DNA from: AC-32 sp963717725
GTDB taxonomy: Bacteria; Actinomycetota; Thermoleophilia; Gaiellales; Gaiellaceae
Length of the DNA stretch: 64,000 nt
Assembly: GCA_963717725.1 (NCBI GenBank)
Contig: CAVQWS010000010.1
Location: 1-64,000 of the forward strand
Reading direction: 5' to 3'
Shown here: positions 43,689 through 51,895 of the stretch, one piece after another
How positions within the stretch are numbered: the first letter of the stretch is position 1
Layout of the letters: each line of letters starts with the position of its first letter
The notes under the pieces: generated by a model
Seen by the model: the letters and a program-made list of their open reading frames with translations, nothing else
Database searches by the model: none
What the model was told of the DNA's origin: nothing
Position numbers and translations under genes: made by a program

Positions 43689-43774
43689 GCCGCGCTCCTT
43701 TCCTAGCTTCCCTGCGAGGCTAACGGGTTGCGGGTGGTTATGCTCAGCCGTCCTCGACCTCGGAAGGAGACCCG

Positions 43775-44395
43775 TTGGCCACGCTCGCGTTCAATCGAGA
43801 GGAGATCTCGCCCAGGCAGCTCAAGCCCGCGCTGCTCGAGCTGGACGGCATCTCGCGCGAGGCGGTCGAGGCGCATTTCAAGCTCTACGAGGGCTACGTC
43901 AACAAGCGCAACGAGATCCTCGGCAAGCTCGCCGACGTGGACGTCGCCGCCGCCAACCAGGTCTACTCGGAGGTGCGCGCGCTGAAGGTCGACCTCAGCT
44001 TCGCGATCGGCGGGATCAAGAACCACGAGATCTACTTCGAGCATCTCGGCGGCAATGGCGGCGAGCCCGACGGCCTCGTGCGCGAGCTGATCGCGCGCGA
44101 CTTCGGCTCGGTGGCCGACTGGCGGGCCGACCTGAAGGCGACCGGGATGGCCGGCCGCGGCTGGGCCTGGACGGCCTACGACTGGGACGAGGGCCGCCTG
44201 TTCAACTACATCGGCGACGCCCAGAACACGTTCCCGATCTGGAACGCGACGCCGCTCGTCGCCCTCGACGTCTACGAGCACGCGTACTTCCTCGACTACC
44301 AGACCGACCGCGCGTCCTACATCGAGGCCTTCTTCGCGAACCTCGACTGGGACGTCGTCAACGACTGGGCCCAGCAGTACCAGATCACGCCCTGA
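43775..44395 (+). CDS. divergent Fe/Mn superoxide dismutase family protein
   Basis: A 206-residue relative of Fe/Mn superoxide dismutase. The N-terminal ligand region is altered (EAHFKLYEGYVNKRNEILG instead of LHHxKHHxxYV), but a first His is kept. The second His region is GGIKNHEIYFEHLGGNGG, and the C-terminal ligands are in LVALDVYEHAYFLDYQTDRA. WDVVNDWAQQY ends it. This variant is found beside or instead of SodA in some lineages and may have retained dismutase activity. TTG 43775 is preceded by GGAAGGAG. The stop overlaps the plsY start region. Confidence 0.85.
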   Translation: MATLAFNREEISPRQLKPALLELDGISREAVEAHFKLYEGYVNKRNEILGKLADVDVAAANQVYSEVRALKVDLSFAIGGIKNHEIYFEHLGGNGGEPDGLVRELIARDFGSVADWRADLKATGMAGRGWAWTAYDWDEGRLFNYIGDAQNTFPIWNATPLVALDVYEHAYFLDYQTDRASYIEAFFANLDWDVVNDWAQQYQITP

Positions 44396-44994
44396 CTACC
44401 GCGCTCTTCGTCATCGTGGGCTACCTGGCCGGGAGCATTCCGACCGGCTACTGGCTCGTGCGGCTGCTGAAGCACGAGGACATTCGCAAGGTCGGCAGCG
44501 GGAACATCGGCGCGACCAATGTCTGGCGCACCTACGGCGCCCGTTACGGCGTGCCCGTGATGCTGGCCGACACGCTCAAGGGCTTCGTGCCGGCGCTGCT
44601 CGCGACGCACTACGCCGGCCCGCTCGCAGGCGTGCTCGCCGGCGGCGCGGCGATGCTCGGGCACTGGCGGCCGCTGTTCATGGGCTTCGCCAAGGGCGGC
44701 AAGGCGGTGGCTACCTGCGGCGGCGCGTTCCTGGCGGTCGCGCCTGTCGTCGGAGGCATCGGCTTGCTCGTCTGGATCGTGACGTTCGCGCTCTTCCGCT
44801 ACGCGTCGGTCGCGTCGATCGTGGCAGCGCTCTCGCTGCCGGTCGCGGCCGTCCTGCTGCACGAGCCCTGGCCGGTGATCGCCTTCGCGGCCCTTGCCGC
44901 GCTCGCGGTGCTCGTCCTGCACCGCCCGAACATCAGCCGGCTGCGGGCCGGCACCGAGACGCGCTTCCGGTTCCGGAAGCCCGCTACACCTTAG
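44392..44994 (+). CDS. plsY: acyl-phosphate:glycerol-3-phosphate acyltransferase PlsY
   Basis: A roughly 200-residue membrane acyltransferase that makes lysophosphatidate from acyl-phosphate. Family motifs: GYLAGSIPTGYWLVRL, RKVGSGNIGATNVWRTYG, ADTLKGFVPALLA, LGHWRPLFMGFAKGGKAVAT. Five membrane helices. The start is uncertain: no ATG/GTG/TTG lies at the usual distance before GYLAGSIP. CTG 44392, overlapping the stop of the previous gene as CTGA, gives the normal N-terminus; GTG 44416 would cut it short. Overlaps the convergent folE2 gene by 11 bases. Confidence 0.88.
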   Translation: MTTALFVIVGYLAGSIPTGYWLVRLLKHEDIRKVGSGNIGATNVWRTYGARYGVPVMLADTLKGFVPALLATHYAGPLAGVLAGGAAMLGHWRPLFMGFAKGGKAVATCGGAFLAVAPVVGGIGLLVWIVTFALFRYASVASIVAALSLPVAAVLLHEPWPVIAFAALAALAVLVLHRPNISRLRAGTETRFRFRKPATP

Positions 44995-45958
44995 TCAGCC
45001 ACTCGCGCAGCTCGGTGTGGCGCCCGGCGACCTCGCCCTCGAGCTCAGCGCGTAGCTCGCCTACTGTGCCGTAGCGCTCGGCGACCACGTCGTGCGTGTG
45101 GATCGTCTCCAGGTTCACCTGCCGCGAGAGCAGGAAGTCGTCCGCCCCGAGTTGCGGGTAGGCCTCGAGCGTGTCGCGCAGGGCGATCCGCACCGAGTCC
45201 TCGACGAAGCGCGGCTGCAGGTGCGCGTGCTCGACGACGAACAGCTCGTCGGGCCGCTTCAGCAGCTCGTAGACCGGCGAGCTCATCGAGCCCTCGACGA
45301 TTCGCACGAGCTCTTCCGCGTTGACCTGCGCGTCGGTGCCGACGAAGAGGGTGCCGCGGCCGCGCTGGTTGTGGGTCGCTAGCGGCACGAGCTCGAGGAT
45401 CCGCTCGACGTCGAGCTCGTCGAAGCCGGCCTCGCCGAGCCGCTCGGCCGCGCGCTCGCGCACCAGCCCCTGGGCGCACGGGCAGGCGTTGATCCCGTTC
45501 GCCTCGACGCCGACGAGCCGGCGCGTGCGCTCCGCCGAGGCGGCCGCCAGCCCGATCAGCGAGACGAGCTCCTGGGTCGGCAGGCCGGTCACCGGCGTCT
45601 CCCGCTCGAGCGGGTAGCGGGCGACGATCCGCACCTCGGCGCGCAGCGCGCTCTGGCGCTCGACGATGCTCGACGCGATGTGCTCGGCCAGGCTCTCGAC
45701 GAGCAGCGCCTCGCCGATCACGACCTGCTCGATCGCCTCCTCGAACAGCTCGGGGAAGCGCGACATGTGGACGCCCTTCTGGGCCGGGTCGAGGTCGACG
45801 GTGCAGTCGATCTCGGCGGCGATCAGCTTCTCGCTGCCGCCGTGGCTGATCCGGATCGCCTGCTGGACGCCGCGCACCCCCGCGCGCGAGAGCCCGAGCG
45901 GCACCTCGGACGGCCCTGCCTGCAGGTCGGGTGTGAGAAGCTGCCGGGGCTCGTCCAC
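44984..45958 (-). CDS. folE2: GTP cyclohydrolase FolE2/MptA type
   Basis: A 324-residue type IB GTP cyclohydrolase, first enzyme of folate synthesis, zinc-independent variant. ISHGGSEKLIAAEIDCTVDL is at the N-terminus. The catalytic cysteine is in NGINACPCAQGLVRERAAER, and THNQRGRGTLFVG carries the conserved H-N-Q-R-G. GTG 45958 is supported by TAGCGT seven bases upstream. Divergent from the kinase-like gene at 45983 with only 24 bases between. Confidence 0.9.
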   Translation of the reverse strand: MDEPRQLLTPDLQAGPSEVPLGLSRAGVRGVQQAIRISHGGSEKLIAAEIDCTVDLDPAQKGVHMSRFPELFEEAIEQVVIGEALLVESLAEHIASSIVERQSALRAEVRIVARYPLERETPVTGLPTQELVSLIGLAAASAERTRRLVGVEANGINACPCAQGLVRERAAERLGEAGFDELDVERILELVPLATHNQRGRGTLFVGTDAQVNAEELVRIVEGSMSSPVYELLKRPDELFVVEHAHLQPRFVEDSVRIALRDTLEAYPQLGADDFLLSRQVNLETIHTHDVVAERYGTVGELRAELEGEVAGRHTELREWLTKV

Positions 45959-45965
45959 CGCCGCA

Positions 45966-45971
45966 ACGCTA
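45966..45971 (-). promoter_or_regulatory. -10 element TAGCGT for folE2
   Basis: On the minus strand TAGCGT ends seven bases before GTG 45958, the same leaderless geometry seen at other gene starts here. Confidence 0.4.
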
Positions 45972-45982
45972 CCAACGCCCTC

Positions 45983-46564
45983 GTGCCCGAAGACCCACAG
46001 TTCGCCCCGCTCGTCATGCTCGCGTGCCACGACCTGCGCACGCCGCTGGCAACCGTTCACGGCTTCGCGCACACGCTCGCGCGCAGCGAGGATCTGGACG
46101 AGACGACCGCCCGCTACGTCGAGATGATCAACGCCGCCGCCACGCAGCTCGCCGAGCTGATCGACGACCTCTCGGTCGCCGCGCGGCTCGTCGGCGGCCG
46201 TTACGACCCACCGCTGCGGGCGGTCGACACGCTGGAACTGGCGCAGTCCGCCGCGGAGCAGCTCGGCGATGAGCGCGTGCTCGTCTCGGGCGACGGGGCC
46301 GTGGTCGAGCTCGACGCCGAGGCCGCCGAGCGGGCGGTCGGCGCGCTCGCCCGCTGCGCGCTCCGGCACGGCGGCTTCGAGGAGGTCGAGCTGGCAGTCC
46401 GCGGGCCGGAGCTCGCGCTCTCACCCGTGACGCCCGCCTCGGCGCCGGTGCTCCTCGGCGAAGACCTGCGCGACCTCGGCGCGGCGGTCGCGGTTCGAGT
46501 CGTCCAGGCGCGCGGCGGGAGCGTCGCGGTCGACGGCGAAACGCTCACCATCCGCCTCACATGA
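45983..46564 (+). CDS. short histidine kinase-like protein without sensor domain
   Basis: A 193-residue protein. The H-box MLACHDLRTPLATVHGFAHT (about residues 12-31) matches HisKA phosphoacceptor domains, followed by a second helix TARYVEMINAAATQLAELID. The rest occupies the place of an HATPase domain, but the N box and glycine boxes are poorly kept; only DLGAAVAVRVVQARGGSVAV resembles the G2/F region. No membrane segment. It could be a phosphotransfer or decayed kinase. Its stop overlaps the ATG of the FMN oxidase gene (ATGA). Confidence 0.65.
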   Translation: MPEDPQFAPLVMLACHDLRTPLATVHGFAHTLARSEDLDETTARYVEMINAAATQLAELIDDLSVAARLVGGRYDPPLRAVDTLELAQSAAEQLGDERVLVSGDGAVVELDAEAAERAVGALARCALRHGGFEEVELAVRGPELALSPVTPASAPVLLGEDLRDLGAAVAVRVVQARGGSVAVDGETLTIRLT

Positions 46565-47628
46565 GCGAACGTTTCGTCAACGTCGACGATTACGCGGAGG
46601 CCGCGCGCGAGCGCCTCGAGCCCGGGGCGTACGGCTACGTAACCGGCGGCGCGGGCGACGAGCACACCCTGCGCGGGAATGCGGCGGCCTTCGAGCGCTG
46701 GGAGCTGCGGCCGCGCGTGCTCGTGGACGTCGGCAGCGTAACGACGACGGCCACGGTGCTCGGAAGCGAGGTGGCGCTGCCCGTGCTGGTGGCGCCGACC
46801 GCCTTCCAGCGGCTCTGCGATCCCGAGGGCGAGCTCGCGACGGCGCGCGCCGCGGCGAGCGCCGGGACGGTGATGACCCTCTCGACGCTCTCCAGCGTGA
46901 CGCCGGCCGAGCTGGCTGCGGCCGCTCCCGGCGCGAGGCAGTGGTTCCAGCTCTACTGGTCGCGCGACCGCGGGTTCACGCAGGGGCTCGTCGAGGCGGC
47001 GGTCGAGGCCGGGTTCGCGGCCTTGATGCTGACGGTCGACCTGCCCGTCGCCGGCCGCCGCGAGCGGGACGTGCGCGCGGAATTCGCGCTCCCGGACGAC
47101 CTGCCGCTCCCGAACCTCCCGCAGACGTTGCGGCGCGAGAACTTCCACCAGGCGCTCCACGCCGTCGTCGACGAGACGCTCACCTGGCGCGACCTCGAGT
47201 GGCTGCGCTCGGTCTGCCCACTGCCGCTCGTGGTCAAGGGGATCCTGACCGCCGAGGACGCGCTGCTCGCGGCCGAGCACGGCGCGGCAGCAGTGGTCGT
47301 CTCGAATCACGGCGGCCGCCAGCTCGACGGCGTGCCGCCGACGCTCGACGTCGTCCCCGAGGTGGTCGAGGCGGTCGGCGAGCGGGTCGAGGTGCTGGTG
47401 GACGGCGGCATCCGCCGTGGCACGGACGTGCTCAAGGCGCTCGCGCTGGGCGCACGGGCGACGCTCGCCGGCCGCGCCGTGCTCTACGGTCTGGCGGTCG
47501 ACGGCGAAGCGGGTGCCGCCCGCGTGCTCGAGTTGCTGCGCCGGGAGCTCGAGCTGGGCCTGAAGCTGCTCGGCTGCACGAGCCCGGCCGAGGTGACTGC
47601 TGCCCACGTGCGGCGCGCGAACCTATGA
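46561..47628 (+). CDS. FMN-dependent alpha-hydroxy acid oxidase/dehydrogenase
   Basis: A 355-residue TIM-barrel flavoprotein oxidising 2-hydroxy acids such as lactate or glycolate. VNVDDYAEAARERLEPGAYG, then YVTGGAGDEHTLRGN, PVLVAPTAFQRL, LTVDLPVAGRRERDV with the substrate arginine, the active-site histidine in VVVSNHGGRQLDGVPPTLD, and the phosphate-binding DGGIRRGTDVLKALALGA. Oxidase, dehydrogenase or mycofactocin-type use cannot be separated. Coupled to the kinase-like gene upstream and to the hydrolase downstream (ATGA overlaps on both sides). Confidence 0.88.
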   Translation: MSERFVNVDDYAEAARERLEPGAYGYVTGGAGDEHTLRGNAAAFERWELRPRVLVDVGSVTTTATVLGSEVALPVLVAPTAFQRLCDPEGELATARAAASAGTVMTLSTLSSVTPAELAAAAPGARQWFQLYWSRDRGFTQGLVEAAVEAGFAALMLTVDLPVAGRRERDVRAEFALPDDLPLPNLPQTLRRENFHQALHAVVDETLTWRDLEWLRSVCPLPLVVKGILTAEDALLAAEHGAAAVVVSNHGGRQLDGVPPTLDVVPEVVEAVGERVEVLVDGGIRRGTDVLKALALGARATLAGRAVLYGLAVDGEAGAARVLELLRRELELGLKLLGCTSPAEVTAAHVRRANL

Positions 47629-48516
47629 TCCGGCCCGTGGGCGAAGGGACGCTGACCACCTCCGACGGCCGCACGCTGGCCTACGTCTCGCGCGGCGCCG
47701 AGGACGGCTTCCCGGTGATCGTCTCGCACGGCACGCCCGGCAGCCGCTACGCGCGGCATCCCGACGAGAGCCTGTACGAGCGCCACGGTGTCAGGGCGGT
47801 CGCTTACGACCGGCCTGGCTACGGTGGCTCGGACCCGCAGCTCGGCCGTGCGGTGGCCGACGCCGCTGCAGACATCGCCGCCCTCGCCGACGAGCTCGGT
47901 TTCGAGCGCTTCGCCGTCGTCGGCGGCTCCGGCGGCGCGCCGCATGCCCTGGCTTGCGGGGCGCTGCTCGCCGACCGCGTCGTCCGTGTCGGCGCGCTGG
48001 TCACGCCCGCGCCGCCGGATGCGGAGAACTTCGACTTCTACGAGGGCTTGGCCGATCTGAACGTGAGGGAGTTCGGCGCCGCAGTCGAGGGCCGCCGAGG
48101 CGATCGAGGCCTTCCTCGAGCCCTACGTCGAGGGGATCCGCGCCGACCCGGACGCCGTGATCGAGGAGATCCTCACCGAGCTGCCCGAGGTCGACCGGAA
48201 GCTGGCCTCCCGGCCCGAGTTCCGGGCGGTGATGAAGCAGTCGTTCACGGAGGCCGTCCGCCAGGGCTCGCGCGGCTGGGCTGACGACGACCTCGCCTTC
48301 GCCAAGCCCTGGGGCTTCGACCTCGAGGACGTGACCGTCGAGACGCGCGTCTGGCAGGGCGAGCTCGACGTCCTCACTCCGCGGCCGCACGGCGAGTACG
48401 TCGCCTCGCGGCTCCCGAACGCCCGCTTCGAGCTGCTCGAAGGCGGCGGCCACTTCCTCGACAAGGAATGGTCGTTCGTGCTCGAGTGGCTCGCCGGTGC
48501 GCCAGTGGCCGGCTAG
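47625..48516 (+). CDS. alpha/beta hydrolase (one apparent frameshift)
   Basis: Alpha/beta hydrolase fold protein. First frame: VIVSHGTPGSRYARH (oxyanion loop), YDRPGYGGSDPQLGRAV, and the nucleophile elbow AVVGGSGGAPHALACGALL. After a frame change at about 48089-48098 it continues EAIEAFLEPYVEGIRADPDA, ETRVWQGELDVLTPRPHGEY (acid) and LEGGGHFLDKEWSFVLEWL (His). One extra base explains the break and gives 296 residues. ATG 47625 overlaps the oxidase stop. Substrate unknown. Confidence 0.82.
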
Positions 48517-48937
48517 CTCCCGAGCAGGGGCTCGAGCCGCTCATCCCCGTTTAGCCGCGCGGAGTCGATCGCGCGAAACTCGTTGCCGCCCTGAGGGATG
48601 CTCGGGTCGGCGCCGTGCTTCAGCAGCAGTTCGCAGAGCTTGTAGCGCGTCTGCCCGCCCTTGTTCTCGGACGCCGCGGCGGCGGGGAGCGCGTTCGTCC
48701 GGATGTGCTCGTTGCGAGCGAGCGTGTTCGGGTCGGAGCCGTGGTCGAGCAGCAGCGGCTGGAAGCCGTCGTCGCCGTAGGCGTTCGCCAGGCTCGCGTC
48801 GTCCTCCAGCAGCACCTGGAGCCGCTCGGCTCGTCCGAGCGCCGCGGCTTCGAAGACGTCGAGCTCCGGGTTCGCTGCGAGCAGCTCGGTGACCTGGGCG
48901 TCGTCCCGTGGTGGAGGGCCTCGAGCAGCCTGCTCAC
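48513..48937 (-). pseudogene. ankyrin-repeat protein, frameshifted and internally deleted
   Basis: GTG 48937 begins SRLLEALHHG. Continuation as DDAQVTELLAANPELDVFEA needs a frame change at about 48901-48913, here one missing base (or two extra), opposite to other shifts in the window. Repeats follow: RLQVLLEDDASLANAYGDDG, then LLLDHGSDPNTLARNEHIRT and LCELLLKHGADPSIPQGGNE. Between GDDGFQP and LLLDHG about a dozen residues of an ankyrin unit appear to be missing in frame. The gene overlaps fpg by four bases and may be truly degenerate. Confidence 0.6.
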
Positions 48938-49761
48938 CGCAGCAGCCTCGACAGCCGCCGGTCCTTCAGCAGCCGCCCGCCCGTCTGGCACTCAGGGCAG
49001 TAGAAGATCGTGTGCTCCTCGAAGTCGACGCGCTCGAGCGCGGTGCCGCAGACGTGACAGGGCTCGTGCAGCTTCTTGTGCACGCGGTAGACCTGGGCGT
49101 CCTTCGCCCCGCGCTCGCGTAGCGCGAGGCCGCGCGAGAGCTCGGAGTCGATCGCCTCGGCGAGCTGCGAGACCTGTCCCGGGGACAGTCCCTGGGCCGG
49201 GGCGAAAGGGGACAGCTTCGCCGTGTGCAGGATCTCGTTCGCCCAGGCGCGGCCGATCCCGGAGACGATCCGCTGGTCTCGGAGGAGCGAGTGCAGCCGC
49301 CGCGGCTCGGCCGCCAGGATCTCGCCGAGCCGCTCCTCGCCGAGCCCCAGCGCCTCGGGGCCGAGGTGCTCGAGCTCGGCCTCGGCGGCCTCCGGCGTCA
49401 GCAGCCAGACCCCCGCGCGCTTCTTCGGGCCGCCTTCGGTGAGCACCAGCTCGCCGCCGCCCTGGAAGCGCAGGCGGAAGGCCGCCGTCTTCGGGCTTTT
49501 CTCGCCGGAGAGCAGGTAGCGGATCCGGCCGGCCGACATCAGATGCACCAGCAGCACGAGCTCGCCGTCCTCGGTCGGGAAGAGCAGTCGCTTGGCGCGC
49601 CGCTCGGCCCCGGCGAAGCGCCGGCCCTCGAGTGTCGAGAGCGGCGGGTCGAACGTCTTCAGCGTGGCGATGTGCGCCGGGCCGGCCTGTTCGACCGGAA
49701 AGGCGCTCACCGGGTCGTTCAACGCGCGGCGCCAGGCTTCGACCTCGGGCAACTCAGGCAT
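48934..49761 (-). CDS. mutM: formamidopyrimidine-DNA glycosylase
   Basis: A 275-residue Fpg/Nei family base-excision repair enzyme removing oxidised purines. N-terminal catalytic PELPEVEAWRRALN (Pro2 nucleophile, Glu3), lysine in RRFAGAERRAKRLLF, helix-two-turn-helix LRDQRIVSGIGRAWANEILH, and the zinc finger CHVCGTALE...YCPECQTGGRLLKDR. Some features (long insert, QTGGR in place of usual RGGR) are typical of actinobacterial Nei2/Fpg variants. Starts 14 bases from the divergent asparaginase gene. Confidence 0.92.
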   Translation of the reverse strand: MPELPEVEAWRRALNDPVSAFPVEQAGPAHIATLKTFDPPLSTLEGRRFAGAERRAKRLLFPTEDGELVLLVHLMSAGRIRYLLSGEKSPKTAAFRLRFQGGGELVLTEGGPKKRAGVWLLTPEAAEAELEHLGPEALGLGEERLGEILAAEPRRLHSLLRDQRIVSGIGRAWANEILHTAKLSPFAPAQGLSPGQVSQLAEAIDSELSRGLALRERGAKDAQVYRVHKKLHEPCHVCGTALERVDFEEHTIFYCPECQTGGRLLKDRRLSRLLR

Positions 49762-49762
49762 C

Positions 49763-49768
49763 TACATT
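49763..49768 (+). promoter_or_regulatory. -10 element TACATT for asparaginase gene
   Basis: TACATT ends seven bases before ATG 49776, inside the 14-base gap between divergent genes. Confidence 0.4.
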
Positions 49769-49775
49769 CCCGGCC

Positions 49776-50660
49776 ATGGCTGAGCCGCTCAGGGTAGCCG
49801 TGCGGCGTGGGACGTTCGTCGAGTCCGTCCACGAGGTGCACGGCGTCGCCGTTCGCGATGGCGAGGTCGTCGTCTCGTTCGGCGATCCGTCCCTGACCGC
49901 CTCGCTGCGCTCCGCCGCGAAACCGCTGCAGGCACTGCCGCTCGCGCGTGCCTATCCGGATCTCGTCCAGGAGGAGCTCGCGATCGCCGCCGCTTCGCAC
50001 TACGGCACGGCCCGTCACATCGAGGCGGTGCGGAGGCTGCTGGCCGCGACCGGCGGCAGCGAGGACGAGCTCGACTGCGGCATCCAGGACGGCCGTCCGC
50101 CGGAACAGATCTACGACAACTGCTCCGGCAAGCATGCCGGGATGATCGCCACCTGCCGCGCGCACGGCTGGCCGGTCGAGGGCTACCGCCATCCAGACCA
50201 TCCGCTGCAGCAGCTCCTGCTCGAGGAAATCGCGGCAGCGGCGGAGCTCGACCCGTCAGAGATCGGGACGGGCATCGACGGTTGCGGCGTCGTCGCCTTC
50301 GCGATTCCGCTCGAGCGGGCGGCCACCGCCTTCGCCCGGCTCGAGTCGCTCGACGGCGGCGACCGGGTCGCCGACGCGATGCGGGCGCACCCGGAGCTCG
50401 TCGGCGGTGAGGGCGCGACCGACACCGTTCTGATGCAGTCGCACCCGGGCACGGTCGCCAAGGGCGGCGCCGACGGGCTGCTCTGCGCGGGCGGCCGAGG
50501 GACCGGCCTGGCGCTCAAAGTTGCCGACGGCAACTCGCGCGCGCTGCGGCCCGCGCTCGCGGCACTGGCCGCCGGCCTCGGCATGCCGCTGCCCGAGTTC
50601 GAGCAGGTTTCGCTCCAGAACCGCCACGGCGAGGCGGCCGCGACTGTTTCGCTCGCGTGA
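49776..50660 (+). CDS. asparaginase II family protein
   Basis: A 294-residue protein of the asparaginase II family (PF06089), found mainly in actinobacteria and rhizobia. RRGTFVESVHEVHGVAVRDG, the SAAKPLQALPLARAYPD block, YDNCSGKHAGMIATCRAHGW and IDGCGVVAFAIPL are conserved. It hydrolyses L-asparagine to aspartate and ammonia; these enzymes are unrelated to bacterial type I/II asparaginases. Cytoplasmic. Divergent from mutM, and followed by the sigma factor gene. Confidence 0.88.
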   Translation: MAEPLRVAVRRGTFVESVHEVHGVAVRDGEVVVSFGDPSLTASLRSAAKPLQALPLARAYPDLVQEELAIAAASHYGTARHIEAVRRLLAATGGSEDELDCGIQDGRPPEQIYDNCSGKHAGMIATCRAHGWPVEGYRHPDHPLQQLLLEEIAAAAELDPSEIGTGIDGCGVVAFAIPLERAATAFARLESLDGGDRVADAMRAHPELVGGEGATDTVLMQSHPGTVAKGGADGLLCAGGRGTGLALKVADGNSRALRPALAALAAGLGMPLPEFEQVSLQNRHGEAAATVSLA

Positions 50661-50668
50661 AAAAAGTG

Positions 50669-50697
50669 TTCCGATTGTGTGAATTCCTGTGTAACAT
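50669..50697 (+). promoter_or_regulatory. promoter for the primary sigma factor gene
   Basis: TTCCGA (50669-50674) and TAACAT (50692-50697) are separated by 17 bases within an unusually AT-rich patch just after the asparaginase stop. This predicts a leader of about 95 bases before GTG 50800, so this gene, unlike many here, has a long 5' untranslated region. Confidence 0.45.
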
Positions 50698-50715
50698 CCG
50701 ACCCGCAACAAGGGT

Positions 50716-50743
50716 GAGCCGGGGGAGAGGGAACGACCGGCTC
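50716..50743 (+). promoter_or_regulatory. hairpin in the sigma factor leader
   Basis: GAGCCGG (50716-50722) pairs perfectly with CCGGCTC (50737-50743) around a purine-rich 14-base loop. It is followed by a TTCTAGGTAGG stretch before the gene. A regulatory leader structure is possible; no known riboswitch was recognised. Confidence 0.4.
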
Positions 50744-50799
50744 TTGGTGTTTCTAGGTAGGTCGTAAGCCGCCAGCCGCGAAGCAAGCCGGGAGGTCTA

Positions 50800-51894
50800 G
50801 TGCTCACCGTCGACATTGCTCTTCCCGACGTCGAGGAGCTTCACAAGCTCGTTCAGGACGGTCTCGAGAAGGGTTTTCTTACCTATGACGAGATCGTCTC
50901 CGGCCTCGAAGAGGTCGAGCTCACCAAGGAGCAGATCGAGGACTTCTACACGTACCTGATCGACCACTCCATTGAGCTGATGGAGGGCGAGAACCACAAG
51001 CACCCGCCGCACGAGCAGCCTGCCCTGGCCCCGGAGGAGAAGGGCCCGAAGCTCGACCTGACCGTCGAGCCCTCGCTCGACTCGCTGCGGCTCTACCTGC
51101 GGGAGATCGGCAAGGTGCCGCTGCTGACCGCCGACCAGGAGGTCTACCTGGCCAAGCGGATCGAGCGCGGCGACATGGGCGCCAAGACGCAGATGATCGA
51201 GGCCAACCTCCGTCTCGTCGTCTCGATCGCGAAGTCGTATCTCGGCCGTGGCCTCAGCTTCCTCGATCTGATCCAGGAGGGCTCGCTCGGCCTGATCCGC
51301 GCGGTCGAGAAGTTCGACTACCGCAAGGGCTACAAGTTCTCCACCTACGCGACCTGGTGGATCCGGCAGGCCGTGACGCGGGCGATCGCCGACAAGGCGC
51401 GCACGATCCGCATCCCGGTGCACATGGTCGAGAAGCTGAACAAGGTCGTCCACATCGAGCGTCAGCTCGTGCAGCGCCTCGGCCGCGAGCCGCGGCCCGA
51501 CGAGATCGCGACCGAGCTCGAGATGACGACCGCGGAGGTGCGCGAGATCCTGCGCATGGCCCAGCACCCAGTCTCGCTCGAGAAGCCGATCGGCGAGGAG
51601 GAGGAGTCCGAGCTCGGTGATTTCGTCGAGGACGAGCAGGCCGAGTCGCCGTACGACACGGCGCAGGTCCAGCTGCGGCGCGAGGACATCGAGAACGCGC
51701 TCGCCTCGCTGCCTGAGCGCGACCGCAAGGTGATCGAGCTCCGCTTCGGCCTCTCGGGCGCGCAGCCGTGCACGCTCGAGGAGGTCGGCCGAGCCTTCGG
51801 CGTGACGCGCGAGCGCATCCGCCAGATCGAGAACAACACGCTCAAGAAGCTCGAGTCGCTGCCCGAGGCTCAGGGGCTCAAAGACTGCGTTTGA
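50800..51894 (+). CDS. rpoD: RNA polymerase primary sigma factor (RpoD/SigA)
   Basis: A 364-residue group 1/2 sigma-70 factor. A short region 1.1-like start (DVEELHKLVQDGLEKGFLTY), region 1.2 SLRLYLREIGKVPLLTADQE, region 2 ANLRLVVSIAKSYLGRGLSF and FSTYATWWIRQAVTRAIADK (-10 recognition), region 3 HMVEKLNKVVHIERQLVQRL, and region 4.2 CTLEEVGRAFGVTRERIRQI. It is shorter than most RpoD, lacking the long acidic N-terminus, as in other actinobacterial principal sigmas. It directs most housekeeping transcription. GTG start. Confidence 0.93.
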   Translation: MLTVDIALPDVEELHKLVQDGLEKGFLTYDEIVSGLEEVELTKEQIEDFYTYLIDHSIELMEGENHKHPPHEQPALAPEEKGPKLDLTVEPSLDSLRLYLREIGKVPLLTADQEVYLAKRIERGDMGAKTQMIEANLRLVVSIAKSYLGRGLSFLDLIQEGSLGLIRAVEKFDYRKGYKFSTYATWWIRQAVTRAIADKARTIRIPVHMVEKLNKVVHIERQLVQRLGREPRPDEIATELEMTTAEVREILRMAQHPVSLEKPIGEEEESELGDFVEDEQAESPYDTAQVQLRREDIENALASLPERDRKVIELRFGLSGAQPCTLEEVGRAFGVTRERIRQIENNTLKKLESLPEAQGLKDCV

Positions 51895-51895
51895 G

